From NCBI RefSeq assembly GCF_015558675.1, contig NZ_JADMOL010000003.1:352813-416812 (forward strand): DNA of 64,000 bases, written 5' to 3'. The translations under genes and the position numbers were made by a program. The notes under the pieces were generated by a model. The model worked only from the letters and a program-made list of their open reading frames with translations, was not told the DNA's origin and made no database searches. The DNA is from Paenibacillus sp. 1001270B_150601_E10 (GTDB taxonomy: Bacteria; Bacillota; Bacilli; Paenibacillales; Paenibacillaceae). This document shows positions 53,976 through 63,012 of this stretch, one piece after another. Within the stretch, counting starts at the first letter, position 1. Every line of letters starts with the position of its first letter.

Positions 53976-56303
53976 CTAAAGCATCGAATCATGGTTGCTG
54001 GTTACCCGGTAATGTGCCCACTCCTCTGGCAGCAGCCGTTGATACTGGGGACTAAGATATCGGTCGTCTACGAGCACAAGAACGCCTTCATCCTCCTCCG
54101 ATCGAATAAGCCGGCCTCCTGCCTGAAGGACCTTATTCATCCCCGGATAGATATAGGCGTAGTCAAAGCCATTGCGCCCAGTTTGATTGAAGTAGTCTCG
54201 AATAATATTGCGTTCAAAGCTTAGCTGCGGCAGTCCCACTCCAACAACGACGACGCCCGTTAGTCGATCTCCAACGAGATCGATTCCTTCTGAAAAGATC
54301 CCGCCAAGCACGGCGAATCCAATCAACGTACGATTGTTGTCGGCGTCGAATCGAGCAAGAAACTGCTCGCGCGCCTCCTCATCCATCACGCTCTCTTGAA
54401 TCAAGATATCATACTGGCTTGTCTCTGCCTCTGACCAAAAAGCTTCTTGTATCATTTGCATATAGGCGTAGGACGGGAAGAAGAACAAGTAATTGCCTTG
54501 GCGATTCTCGACAAGCTGCGTAAGGTGCCGAATCAGCGTTCCCTGCGTGCGCTCCCGGTCATGGTATCGAGTCGACAGCGGCTGCACAACCACATCAAGC
54601 TGCTCCTGATAGAACGGCGTCGGAACGGATAAAGAATAATCCTCCTCGTTAGCTCCCAGCATATCTCGGTAATAGGACAAAGGAGATAACGTCGCAGAAA
54701 AGTAAATATGGCTGCGAAAGCCCTTGCCCATCTGCCTGAGGATGTCAGAAGGATCGAGACAGAACAGCTTCAGCCGAACCTCACTTCTGCTCTGCTCCAC
54801 ATAAGTCACATGCTGCTCGCCATACAGCTTGCCTGTACGGATAAAGTTCTGGACCTGGTAATACACATCCAGCAGCCGTTCATCTCCTTCATAGCTTGTT
54901 GAAGCCGACATGAGATAACGCTCTGCCTGAAGCGAGAAGGCTTCAGCAAGCGCCAGCAACTCCTCAGGCGCTTCCTGCTGCACCCACTCCTTCTCTTCCG
55001 TTGACTTTCTAAGATCAATAAAATATTGATTGATCGCCTTAGCCGCTTGGACGACGCCATCATCTACGCCTTTGAAGGCTCTCTGAATCTCAAGCGCCTC
55101 AGACTTTACAAGCGTGCTCGAATACATCTCCCGCGCACGATCAACCAAGTTATGCGCCTCATCGACGAGCAGCGCAGTCCGGCTTCGCACTTCCCCCATC
55201 AGACGCTTTAAGGAAATGCGAGGATCGAAGATATAGTTATAATCGCAAATGACTACATCCGCAGCATAGGAAGCGTCCAAGCCAAATTCGAACGGGCATA
55301 GGGTATGCTTTCTAGCATAGGCCTCGATAACGGGACGAGTGATCCTCGTCTCATGCGTGAGCAGGTCAAGCAGCCCTTCATTCAAGCGGTCATAATAGCC
55401 ATTCGCATAAGGGCAGTCATCCTTGCGGCAGCTCATCTTGTCTTGAAAGCATACCTTCTCTTTAGCCGTTAACGTTACGCTATGCAGCTTCAAGCCTCGT
55501 CCTTCCATCCTGAGAAATGCTTCCTCAGCGGTTGTACGGGTAATCGTCTTCGCGGTTAAATAGTAGATGCGCTTCAGCATCCCCTGCCCCATCGCTTTCA
55601 CTGCAGGGAACAACGTCGATATCGTCTTGCCGATGCCTGTCGGCGCCTTTGCGAAGAGGCGAACACCTTCATCTATCGTTCGGTACACCGCGCCTGCAAG
55701 CTTGCGCTGACCCGGGCGATATCGCTCGAATGGAAACGAAAGCGCCTGAATGCTATCATCCCGCTCCTTCCGCTGCTGCACCAGCATTTCTGCAAACGGA
55801 GCATATTGTTCGACCACCCCGTAGACAAAGGCCTCCAGCTCACGCAGCGTCTGCTCTTCCTGAAACACACGGGTCTCTTCCGATATTGTGTGAATGTAAG
55901 TAAGCTGAACGCGAATACGTTCAAGTTCCCGCTCCTTGGCCAGGATATAGGCATAGCATCTAGCCTGCGCCCAATACACCGGATACGATTCCTTCGTCAA
56001 AAGCTCAAGGTCCAATGAGGTGGACTTAATCTCATCAATGGTAAGTCCCTCCTCCTGAACCAATACGCCGTCGCAGCGACCATCTATTTTATATACAAGA
56101 TCCCCATACGGAATCTCACAGCTCACGTAGACTTCCTTCTCATCCTGCTCACCGTATTGCTGCTGCAGCTTCTGATGCGCCCTCGTGCCTTCTATCAAAG
56201 GACTCGCGGTACTGAATCCCGTATCAATGCTGCCGCTAAGAAAGACATGCTGCACCAGGGCTTTGACCGCAATCTGCACGACAGAGGTTGGCTCGTTCAT
56301 CAC
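53976..56303 (-). CDS. PD-(D/E)XK nuclease fused to XPD/DinG-like Fe-S helicase
   Basis: 775 residues, GTG start at 56303 after AAAGGAG. Residues about 50-150 form a Cas4/RecB-like nuclease: KIDGRCDG (metal Asp), TIDEIKST (E-x-K) and WAQARCYAYILA (QxxxY). From 190 an SF2 helicase follows: Walker A APTGIGKT, Cys ligands for an Fe-S cluster in VCFQDKMSCRKDDCPYANG plus HTLCPFEF, DEAH box VDEAHNLVD, motif V/VI QTGRNGFDYAYIYPG and QAGGRLIRSEED. It likely unwinds and trims damaged DNA ends. No CRISPR or phage-defence genes flank it, so a DNA-repair role is the better guess. Confidence 0.88.
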   Translation of the reverse strand: MMNEPTSVVQIAVKALVQHVFLSGSIDTGFSTASPLIEGTRAHQKLQQQYGEQDEKEVYVSCEIPYGDLVYKIDGRCDGVLVQEEGLTIDEIKSTSLDLELLTKESYPVYWAQARCYAYILAKERELERIRVQLTYIHTISEETRVFQEEQTLRELEAFVYGVVEQYAPFAEMLVQQRKERDDSIQALSFPFERYRPGQRKLAGAVYRTIDEGVRLFAKAPTGIGKTISTLFPAVKAMGQGMLKRIYYLTAKTITRTTAEEAFLRMEGRGLKLHSVTLTAKEKVCFQDKMSCRKDDCPYANGYYDRLNEGLLDLLTHETRITRPVIEAYARKHTLCPFEFGLDASYAADVVICDYNYIFDPRISLKRLMGEVRSRTALLVDEAHNLVDRAREMYSSTLVKSEALEIQRAFKGVDDGVVQAAKAINQYFIDLRKSTEEKEWVQQEAPEELLALAEAFSLQAERYLMSASTSYEGDERLLDVYYQVQNFIRTGKLYGEQHVTYVEQSRSEVRLKLFCLDPSDILRQMGKGFRSHIYFSATLSPLSYYRDMLGANEEDYSLSVPTPFYQEQLDVVVQPLSTRYHDRERTQGTLIRHLTQLVENRQGNYLFFFPSYAYMQMIQEAFWSEAETSQYDILIQESVMDEEAREQFLARFDADNNRTLIGFAVLGGIFSEGIDLVGDRLTGVVVVGVGLPQLSFERNIIRDYFNQTGRNGFDYAYIYPGMNKVLQAGGRLIRSEEDEGVLVLVDDRYLSPQYQRLLPEEWAHYRVTSNHDSML

Positions 56304-56416
56304 TTGAAGGTTTCTCCTTTACTAGGGAACGTTTGTTCTTTATAGTATAACATATCTTCTTCGTTCCATAATGAATAGAAGAGATGTTCATTAGAGTAAA
56401 GCAGGAGGAATTCTTC

Positions 56417-56794
56417 ATGAACCAATTGTATCCTTATGTCATTGTTGAAGATGTACAAGGAGCCCTTGATTTTTACACCGAGGTCTTTGGAGGCAAGACC
56501 AAAATTCTCAACGCCCATGAAGGACGTGTTCTGCACGCTGAACTGTTCTTAACCAATGGTGGAACGCTCCACTTCTCCGATCCTTTCGGCCACCAAGTTA
56601 CCGTAGGGGATTCTACTCGTGTCATGGTGCAATTTACGAAGGAAGAAGAGATTCGCGCCGTATATGAAGCGCTGGCGAAGGAAGGCACTACGGTTGTTGA
56701 GCTGCAGGATACCTTCTTCGGCGCCCTGCATGGTCAGATTCAAGATAAGTACAACATCCATTGGGTGCTTAATTTCTTCAAGAATCAAGGCTAA
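56417..56794 (+). CDS. VOC family protein (PhnB/glyoxalase-like)
   Basis: 125 residues, one VOC domain: LYPYVIVEDVQGALDFYTEV, VLHAELFLTNGGTLHFSDPF, FFGALHGQIQDKYNIHWVLN. The PhnB-like subgroup has no firm function; relatives include bleomycin-binding and isomerase proteins. ATG 56417 follows AGGAGG. Closed by the terminator at 56820-56860. Confidence 0.85.
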   Translation: MNQLYPYVIVEDVQGALDFYTEVFGGKTKILNAHEGRVLHAELFLTNGGTLHFSDPFGHQVTVGDSTRVMVQFTKEEEIRAVYEALAKEGTTVVELQDTFFGALHGQIQDKYNIHWVLNFFKNQG

Positions 56795-56819
56795 GCTCCA
56801 CTGTTACCATTCATCGCTC

Positions 56820-56860
56820 AAAGTACGCTTGATGCAATATTGCCCAGGCGTACTTTTTTT
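56820..56860 (+). terminator. Terminator after the VOC gene
   Basis: Stem AAAGTACGC / GCGTACTTT with TTTT. Confidence 0.85.
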
Positions 56861-56954
56861 ATATCTAACCAAGCCATTCAATCCGGGCAATCACCTACTG
56901 TACCATAGCATCATACATTGTCATTATGACTTTCACATGGAAAGGAGCAGCAGC

Positions 56955-57452
56955 ATGCATTGCCCATATGGATATCCATCTTTCTACATGCCTTATGTTC
57001 CAAGTCACCCCGTACCAATCCCCCATCGTGACCCCGCTAGTTCATGCTTGCAAACCGCCATTCAGCACACAGCAGAGGCCGTACAAGGTGAACGGGAGGA
57101 TGAATTGTTCTACCAATACCTGATCTCCGTTGCCCCAACACAGGAGCAGAAAGACATCATCGCTTCGATTCGAGACGATGAGCGCAAGCATAATCAAATG
57201 TTTCGCCAGATATACCGCGACTTTACAGGACAAGAACTACAGCCATCCAATGGAGAGACCTTCACTAAGCCAGAGAGCTATATCAAAGGCATTCAACAGG
57301 CGCTGTTTGGGGAACTGAAGGCTGTTGAACGATACCGTGTCATTTGGCAGTGCTTGCCTGAAGGGAAGTATCGGGATATGTTGTTTGAGATTATAACGGA
57401 TGAGTTGAAGCACGCATCCAAGTATAACTTTCTTTTTACCCTGAACAAATAA
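56955..57452 (+). CDS. Ferritin-like di-iron protein (rubrerythrin-type fold)
   Basis: 165 residues. A Pro/Tyr/His-rich head (MHCPYGYPSFYMPYVPSHPV) is followed by a four-helix bundle with two ExxH iron motifs, DDERKH and TDELKH, plus the Glu residues in EREDELFYQY and GELKAVERYR. This fits the ferritin-like superfamily (YhjR-like) that handles iron or peroxide. ATG 56955 is seven bases after AAAGGAG. The frame is open upstream through the VOC gene terminator but that part is not coding. Confidence 0.82.
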   Translation: MHCPYGYPSFYMPYVPSHPVPIPHRDPASSCLQTAIQHTAEAVQGEREDELFYQYLISVAPTQEQKDIIASIRDDERKHNQMFRQIYRDFTGQELQPSNGETFTKPESYIKGIQQALFGELKAVERYRVIWQCLPEGKYRDMLFEIITDELKHASKYNFLFTLNK

Positions 57453-57616
57453 AAGAAGAGGCTTCGACTTACCCGCTGCATCGCTCTTGCGAGCCCGCTA
57501 CCATGTAAGGCGTTGCCTCCAGCACATCTCTCCATTACCCTTTATTAACCCCATGCAGCCTATGCGAAAGAATAGCTGCCGTCTTAATAAACGGAATGCA
57601 AATTCATCCTCCTGCT

Positions 57617-58420
57617 CTACACCTTCAAATCTCGCTTGTTGTACCCAACGTAGGTCCCGACCAGCGCCAGCACCATAAGTGCTAACGATAGCAGCATATA
57701 TCCAGCACTTAGGCTTCCCGCCTCTAGCACACTCTTGGCATCAAAGTATTTAAAAGGGGTTAATACCTTAAGTCCCTCCAAGTTGCCGCTGATATCAATC
57801 ACAACCGATACGAAAAAGGCCAGGAGCAACATGCCGGACGTCAATCCCGCTGCCCGCTTCGGAAGCTTCAAGAGTGAAGCCACGGCACTCCCTAGCAGCA
57901 TAAAAAGCAGCTGAAGGATTAGCAAGCCGCTAATCAAAAGAAGGATATCTTTGCTTATACTCTCTCCGTCACTATACCCTTGAACCACGATGAGCGAGGT
58001 AACCAAGGTGGCTGCGTTCAAGATCACCACACCAACAAGAGCAGCAGCGAGCTTCGCGGTGAGCATCTGATTTCTGGTTATAGGCTTCACGAGCAGAAAT
58101 TCGGCCGTCTTATCCCGCTCCTCCTTTGCGATCATAGTAGCACCGAGCATGGCCGCATGGATGGTCGCCATAATGGCGATATACAGGAACAGAACGCCGT
58201 AGTACCCGCTGACGGTCGATAGATCAAGAGAGCCTACGCCAAAAATAGCCTGCAGCGACTTCGGCATATCAGCCATCAGCTCATTCAAGGCTTGTGATTC
58301 ACCAGGCACCGACAGTGTCGCATATTTGCTCATCCCGGCAATGAGCAGGAAGATCATGCCGATACACCAGATGAGGAGCGACTTACGCTGCGCTTTTATT
58401 TCCCGCCAAAACATATTCAT
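57617..58420 (-). CDS. ABC-2 type transporter permease (second subunit)
   Basis: 267 residues, six membrane segments. Paralogue of the next gene upstream (shared KEERDKTAEFLLVKPITRNQ / KEVREKTADFLLTKPVTRQT and LTPFKYFDAKSVLEAG / LTPFKYYDTTYIVEHA). ATG 58420 follows GAGGAGGG. Last gene of the TetR-ATPase-permease-permease operon; the two permeases probably form a heterodimer with two copies of the ATPase. Confidence 0.88.
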   Translation of the reverse strand: MNMFWREIKAQRKSLLIWCIGMIFLLIAGMSKYATLSVPGESQALNELMADMPKSLQAIFGVGSLDLSTVSGYYGVLFLYIAIMATIHAAMLGATMIAKEERDKTAEFLLVKPITRNQMLTAKLAAALVGVVILNAATLVTSLIVVQGYSDGESISKDILLLISGLLILQLLFMLLGSAVASLLKLPKRAAGLTSGMLLLAFFVSVVIDISGNLEGLKVLTPFKYFDAKSVLEAGSLSAGYMLLSLALMVLALVGTYVGYNKRDLKV

Positions 58421-58434
58421 GGTCTCACCCTCCT

Positions 58435-59232
58435 CTATACCGCTTGAACATCCCGCTTCATATAGATGATATAGCTTGCAATCATTGCCAGCACAAACCA
58501 TACGACACTGATAACGACATACGCCATTTCATAGCCGGCATGCTCCACAATATAAGTCGTATCATAATATTTGAACGGGGTCAGCGTCCGCAGCTTATCA
58601 TCGCCTGTTGTGGCCCCAAGCGCCCCGATCAGGAAAAAGGCGAACACAACGCCCAAGGAGACTGGAAGCACAGTACGCATCTTTGGCCATAGGACAGAGG
58701 CCAAGAGTCCCGTTGCAAAGAAAATAAGCTGCACAAACAAGAGCGGCAGCGTTGCAAGAATAAGCAGCTTCATGCTGAAGTCTTGTTCAGACACCAAGGA
58801 GGCCGTAACACAAGCCGCTCCTGTATAGATCACATTGGTGATCAATAAAGCAGTCAAGGCCGCACAGACTTTTGACGAGACAATCGTTTGGCGCGTGACC
58901 GGCTTCGTCAGCAGAAAGTCCGCCGTCTTCTCCCTGACCTCCTTCGATAAGATCGAGGTGCCAAGCAGCATGGCCTGAATGGCACCGCCAAGCAGGATGT
59001 AGACAAATATATAGCCGTAGAAGCCAAGCACCGAGGTGATCGTGTCGATATGAATGCCCATCGCGGCAAGCAGCGCATCCGGCATATTGGACAATAGGGA
59101 AATAAGAGATTCTGCATCCTTCGAAAAGGTAGGGAACATTGCCATCATCAACACATTGATGCCGACCAAAGCAATGATCCAACTGATGAGAGACTTCCGA
59201 TACGCCTTTAGCTCATGACGATAAATGTTCAT
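58435..59232 (-). CDS. ABC-2 type transporter permease (first subunit)
   Basis: 265 residues, six membrane segments, ABC2_membrane_3-like. Start ATG 59232 after AAGGAGG that overlaps the end of the ATPase gene; six bases separate the two genes. Substrate unknown; such exporters often give resistance to peptides or antibiotics. Confidence 0.88.
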   Translation of the reverse strand: MNIYRHELKAYRKSLISWIIALVGINVLMMAMFPTFSKDAESLISLLSNMPDALLAAMGIHIDTITSVLGFYGYIFVYILLGGAIQAMLLGTSILSKEVREKTADFLLTKPVTRQTIVSSKVCAALTALLITNVIYTGAACVTASLVSEQDFSMKLLILATLPLLFVQLIFFATGLLASVLWPKMRTVLPVSLGVVFAFFLIGALGATTGDDKLRTLTPFKYYDTTYIVEHAGYEMAYVVISVVWFVLAMIASYIIYMKRDVQAV

Positions 59233-59238
59233 GTCTCA

Positions 59239-60123
59239 CTACTCCTCCTTTTCGTAATAGTGCATGAAGATCTCCTCAAGGTCCGGCTCCTCAATCCATA
59301 GATTCGCAATCTCCATTGATGCAATATGTCTCAGCATAGCGTTGATGTTGCCCTTATACATAAAGCTGACCTCTTTGTCCTTGATGCGAAGCTCCGTCAC
59401 GCCATCCACAGCGAAGGAGGACTCGGTCACTGGCTCAGCCATTTCCAGCTTGAATCGCTTGTAATTGTTCTCCTTGAGCGTGCTCATCTTCTCTAGGCTG
59501 ACAAGCTCCCCGTCCTTAATAATGGCGACGCGGTCACATAGTCGCTGAACCTCGCTTAGGATGTGGGAGGAAAACAAAATCGTCGCTCCCTTCTGATTCT
59601 CCTCCTGTAACAGTTCAAAAAAGCGCTGCTGCATCAGAGGATCAAGCCCGCTTGTCGGCTCATCAAGAATAATAAGCTTCGGCTCATGCAACAGGCCTTG
59701 GACGATGCCAACCTTCTTCTTGTTCCCTAAGGACAAGTCGTCAATCTTCTTATTCACATCAAGCTCCAGCCGGGCTGCCAGTTCATTCATCCGCTTCGAG
59801 CAGTCCTTCTTGTAGAAGCTGGCCGAATACTTAAGCAGATCCTTCACCTTCATATTGTCATAGTAGAACACTTCCGAGGGCAGATAACCGATCTCCTTCT
59901 TTATTTCCTGCCCATGCTGGATAATATCCTTGCCAAAAATCTTTGCACTTCCGCTTGTCGGATAGATCAGCCCGAGCAGCGTACGGATGGTCGTCGATTT
60001 GCCCGCACCATTCGGGCCAATGAAACCAAAGATCTCTCCTTCCTCTACGCTAAAGGTAAGGTTCGTAATGCCGCGCGCGTTTCCATATGTTTTCGTTAAT
60101 TGCTGAAGCTCGATAATGCTCAT
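59239..60123 (-). CDS. ABC transporter ATPase
   Basis: 294 residues. Walker A GPNGAGKST, signature LSLGNKKKVGIVQ (a variant of LSGGQ), Walker B LIILDEPTSGLD, and the H-loop SSHILSEV; a C-terminal beta domain follows as in CcmA-type exporters. Start ATG 60123 after GGAGGC. Works with the two permeases downstream. Confidence 0.92.
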   Translation of the reverse strand: MSIIELQQLTKTYGNARGITNLTFSVEEGEIFGFIGPNGAGKSTTIRTLLGLIYPTSGSAKIFGKDIIQHGQEIKKEIGYLPSEVFYYDNMKVKDLLKYSASFYKKDCSKRMNELAARLELDVNKKIDDLSLGNKKKVGIVQGLLHEPKLIILDEPTSGLDPLMQQRFFELLQEENQKGATILFSSHILSEVQRLCDRVAIIKDGELVSLEKMSTLKENNYKRFKLEMAEPVTESSFAVDGVTELRIKDKEVSFMYKGNINAMLRHIASMEIANLWIEEPDLEEIFMHYYEKEE

Positions 60124-60160
60124 GTCCCTGCCTCCTCCGCATTGGTACAGCTTACGAATC

Positions 60161-60784
60161 CTAACGATAGAAAGCCTGCTTTAGCATTTCCAAATAGATG
60201 TCGATTTCGACCATCATCGCATCAAGATCCATCTCCTCTAATGGCATGGACTTGATCTTTTCAAACTGGCTGTGACTATATCCCTCCATGCTCCAGACCA
60301 AAATGTGGATGGCACGCTGAACATCAATCCCTTCCTTAAACTTTGAATCGTCTAGATTCGCAAACATGCGCCCCTGCCATTCCTTAATGAAGTGATGATT
60401 ACGCTCCTCCAGAATGGAAGCTGCCTCACTCGCTTCGTCCACATAAGCAGCTCTAAGAAAATTGAACATATCCGGGTAAACGCGGCACAGTCTCAACTTT
60501 ACTTCAATGACCTGGCGATACATTTGGAATATGTCGCGTTCTTCCCAATCCATTCTGCTGCCGATCTCGCTCATCATCTTCTCCATGGCGTAATCATATA
60601 AGAATAAGAACAGTCCTTGCTTGTTCTGAAAATAGTGAAAAATCAACCCCTTCGATATGCCCGCCTGCTTCACAATCTCATTCGTGGAAGCCTGCGCATA
60701 GCCTCGATTAGAGAATTCTTTCATTGCTGCGTTGATGATGCGATCCTGTTTCTCTTCCTCTAGATTGAAGAACTTTTCTGTCAT
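60161..60784 (-). CDS. TetR-family repressor of the ABC operon
   Basis: 207 residues. HTH at residues about 22-45 (SNRGYAQASTNEIVKQAGIS KGLIFHYF core: ASTNEIVKQAGISKGLIFHY). The rest is the helical ligand domain. ATG 60784 lies after TGGGGG; longer frames start inside the operator. First gene of its own target operon, with two operators on the promoter, so it is autoregulated and probably released by the exporter's substrate. Confidence 0.9.
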   Translation of the reverse strand: MTEKFFNLEEEKQDRIINAAMKEFSNRGYAQASTNEIVKQAGISKGLIFHYFQNKQGLFLFLYDYAMEKMMSEIGSRMDWEERDIFQMYRQVIEVKLRLCRVYPDMFNFLRAAYVDEASEAASILEERNHHFIKEWQGRMFANLDDSKFKEGIDVQRAIHILVWSMEGYSHSQFEKIKSMPLEEMDLDAMMVEIDIYLEMLKQAFYR

Positions 60785-60806
60785 TTCAAAAACCCCCAGC
60801 ATGCTG

Positions 60807-60856
60807 TTGACCACTTCGGTCAATCACAGTATATTCCTGTTGACCACACTGGTCAA
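60807..60856 (-). promoter_or_regulatory. TetR promoter with twin operators
   Basis: TTGACCACTTCGGTCAA (60807-60823) and TTGACCACACTGGTCAA (60840-60856) have identical six-base arms and five-base centres. On minus, TTGACC (60851-60856) and TATACT (60828-60833) are spaced 17 bases, a near-consensus promoter. One operator covers the -35 and spacer, the other the start-site region. Confidence 0.85.
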
Positions 60857-60987
60857 TATAGCGCAGAACTTATTTTTGAGACCTCTTTTTTGCTGCTATT
60901 CGTGAAGAATGACTAAGATGGAGGCTTATTGCTCTGTGCCTTTTATTATTTTTTATGAGGTCTATCTTTTCAACAGTCATTATATTG

Positions 60988-61006
60988 TGTATATTATATA
61001 TATACA
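60988..61006 (+). promoter_or_regulatory. YtrA-type operator over the promoter
   Basis: TGTATATTATATATATACA, seven-base arms TGTATAT / ATATACA. It overlaps a likely -10 (TATATT or TATTAT) about 25-40 bases before the GntR gene start. YtrA of B. subtilis binds a dyad with AGTGTA / TACACT ends. Confidence 0.65.
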
Positions 61007-61030
61007 TTATTTTGTTAGGGTGAATTTCAC

Positions 61031-61405
61031 GTGAACATCATCATTAGCAATGCCAACGGGCAGCCGATCTATCAGCAGATCACCTCTCAGATCAAAAATA
61101 TGATTATGACGGGTGAGCTGAACGAAGGCGATCCCTTGCCTTCCATGCGATTATTAGCCAAGGAGCTTCGTATTAGTGTGATCACAACCAAGCGAGCCTA
61201 TGAAGACCTTGAGCGAGATGGATTTATCGAATCGATTGTTGGAAAGGGCAGCTTTGTTGCTCATAAGAACTTGGCGTTCATTCGAGAAGAGAACTTGAAG
61301 CAGATCGAATGGCATATGCAGGAGATTGTCGATAAAGCAACCATGAGTAACGTGCCTTTGGAGGAATTGATTGAGCTGCTTACTTTGATCTACAAAGGAG
61401 AATAG
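61031..61405 (+). CDS. GntR-family regulator, YtrA subfamily
   Basis: 124 residues, GTG start after AGGGTG. Winged helix with PIYQQITSQIKNMIMTGELN, LPSMRLLAKELRISVITTKR and YEDLERDGFIESIVGKGSFV, then only a short helical tail, the mark of the YtrA group. Such regulators repress the ABC operon they head and are relieved by cell-wall antibiotics in B. subtilis. Confidence 0.9.
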   Translation: MNIIISNANGQPIYQQITSQIKNMIMTGELNEGDPLPSMRLLAKELRISVITTKRAYEDLERDGFIESIVGKGSFVAHKNLAFIREENLKQIEWHMQEIVDKATMSNVPLEELIELLTLIYKGE

Positions 61406-61407
61406 CG

Positions 61408-62256
61408 ATGGAACATGCAATTACAATGACAGGCGTAGACATGCAATATCCCGGCTTCAAGCTGGACAATCTTAGCCTAACGCTCCCCACCGGAACCATC
61501 ATGGGACTTATTGGCGAGAACGGTGCAGGCAAGAGTACGACAATCAAGCTCATCTTGGATCTCATTTCTCGCAATAAAGGCGATATACGCGTACTAGGCC
61601 AAGATAACCGGGCCTTAACCAAGCCCATGAAAGAGCATATCGGTGTCGTGCTGGAAGAATGTACATTTCCAGACACCTTGACCCCGAATCATATTAATCG
61701 GATCTTGAAAAATATATTTCAGACGTGGAACGAAGATCAATTCCATGCCTATATCAAACGCTTTCATGTCCCTGCAGACAAAAAAGTCAAAGAGCTTTCA
61801 CGCGGGATGAAGATGAAGCTGTCCATTGCAGCAGCCCTCTCCCATGATTCCAAGCTGCTTATTCTCGATGAGGCGACGAGCGGATTGGACCCTATTGTTC
61901 GAGACGAAATGCTGGATGTCTTTTTGGACTTTATGAAGGATGAGTCACACTCCATCCTGATGTCCTCCCATATCTTGAGCGATCTTGAGAAGGTATCGGA
62001 CTATATCGCGTTCATGCATCAGGGGAAACTGCTGTTTAGCGAAGAGAAGGACATGCTGCTTGATCGGTATGGCGTTCTGAAATGCACGAAGGAGGATCTT
62101 GCTCGAATCGACCCCTCGCTCATTCAAGGAGTAAGACAGCATCAATTTGGTGCGGAAGCACTCGTAGAACGAAGTTCTCTTCCGGGAGCCTGGACGGTGG
62201 AGCGAGCAACCATCGAGGATATTATGATCTTTTTTGCAAAGGAGAACGGACGATGA
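61408..62256 (+). CDS. ABC transporter ATPase (YtrB-like)
   Basis: 282 residues. Walker A GENGAGKST, signature LSRGMKMKLSIAAAL, Walker B LLILDEATSGLD, H-loop SSHILSDL. ATG 61408 follows AAAGGAG, two bases after the regulator stop. Partners the permease downstream. Confidence 0.9.
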   Translation: MEHAITMTGVDMQYPGFKLDNLSLTLPTGTIMGLIGENGAGKSTTIKLILDLISRNKGDIRVLGQDNRALTKPMKEHIGVVLEECTFPDTLTPNHINRILKNIFQTWNEDQFHAYIKRFHVPADKKVKELSRGMKMKLSIAAALSHDSKLLILDEATSGLDPIVRDEMLDVFLDFMKDESHSILMSSHILSDLEKVSDYIAFMHQGKLLFSEEKDMLLDRYGVLKCTKEDLARIDPSLIQGVRQHQFGAEALVERSSLPGAWTVERATIEDIMIFFAKENGR

Positions 62257-62867
62257 AAGGACTACTGTTTAAGGACTTATTTACGATCAAGATGCAATCA
62301 ACCTTCCTGCTGCTTGTCGTCTTTCTTGGTGCTTTCCTTACGTTTAGCAATGGGAACTCAGGCTTCCTAATTGTTATCCTGGGCATCGTTCTCCCCGTCA
62401 ACGCTATAGCGTTCGATGAAAAGGCCAATTGGGACAAGTACGCGTTAACCATGCCTATATCCCGAAGAGACCTTGTTACAAGCAAATATGTACTCAGTCT
62501 TATCGTTCTCGTACTAGCGACCATCCTAAGCGCCATATTTATGTTCCTGATCCGAAAAGGGGATGCTTCCACCAACTTTGCCGCTCTCGGAGGCAGCTTG
62601 CTCGCTGGCATGCTGCTGATCTCGCTGCTGCTGCCGCTGTGCTTTAAGCTCGGGACGGAAAAAGCGCGTCTCTTTCTGATCCTCATCGTGTTCAGCGTCG
62701 TCGGAATTGGAACGTTTATTTTAAGCAATGATCGAGGCATATCCTTTAACCTTGGCGAGTCTTCCCTTTATACGTTAGTGGGCTCGATCGCCATTGCCAT
62801 TCTATTGATCTTCATCTTCTCTATGTTTCTGTCCATACGAATCATGGAGAAGAAGGAAATAGCCTAG
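62253..62867 (+). CDS. ABC-2 transporter permease (DUF/PF13346-like)
   Basis: 204 residues with six membrane segments (LLLVVFLGAFLTF, FLIVILGIVLPVNA, VLSLIVLVLATILSAIFM and others), and FDEKANWDKYALTMPISRRD typical of the ABC2_membrane_5 group. ATG 62253 overlaps the ATPase stop as ATGA and follows AAAGGAG. Last gene of the YtrA-type operon. Confidence 0.87.
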   Translation: MKGLLFKDLFTIKMQSTFLLLVVFLGAFLTFSNGNSGFLIVILGIVLPVNAIAFDEKANWDKYALTMPISRRDLVTSKYVLSLIVLVLATILSAIFMFLIRKGDASTNFAALGGSLLAGMLLISLLLPLCFKLGTEKARLFLILIVFSVVGIGTFILSNDRGISFNLGESSLYTLVGSIAIAILLIFIFSMFLSIRIMEKKEIA

Positions 62868-62919
62868 ACTTTTAAGGCACAACTATTTCTCAGGAAATAG
62901 ACGCCTTTGGACAAAAAGA

Positions 62920-62976
62920 GACAGACCCTTACATGGTACCTACGAAAAGGTTAAGCGTGTAAAGGTCTGTTTTTCT
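62920..62976. terminator. Terminator after the YtrA-type operon
   Basis: Stem ACAGACCCTTACA / TGTAAAGGTCTGT with TTTTC. A smaller CTATTTC / GAAATAG hairpin lies upstream at 62883-62900. Confidence 0.8.
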
Positions 62977-63012
62977 TTATGCGCTGAACATCCGGCTGTC
63001 CCTAAGGAGTGC

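Noticed and set aside
53976-56303. Part of a type IV CRISPR or other defence system
   Set aside because: No cas genes, repeats or defence partners are adjacent; the fusion is better viewed as a DNA-repair-type helicase.
56619-56954. Upstream extension of the ferritin-like frame through the VOC gene
   Set aside because: It overlaps the VOC gene in another frame and crosses a terminator; ATG 56955 with AAAGGAG is the clear start.
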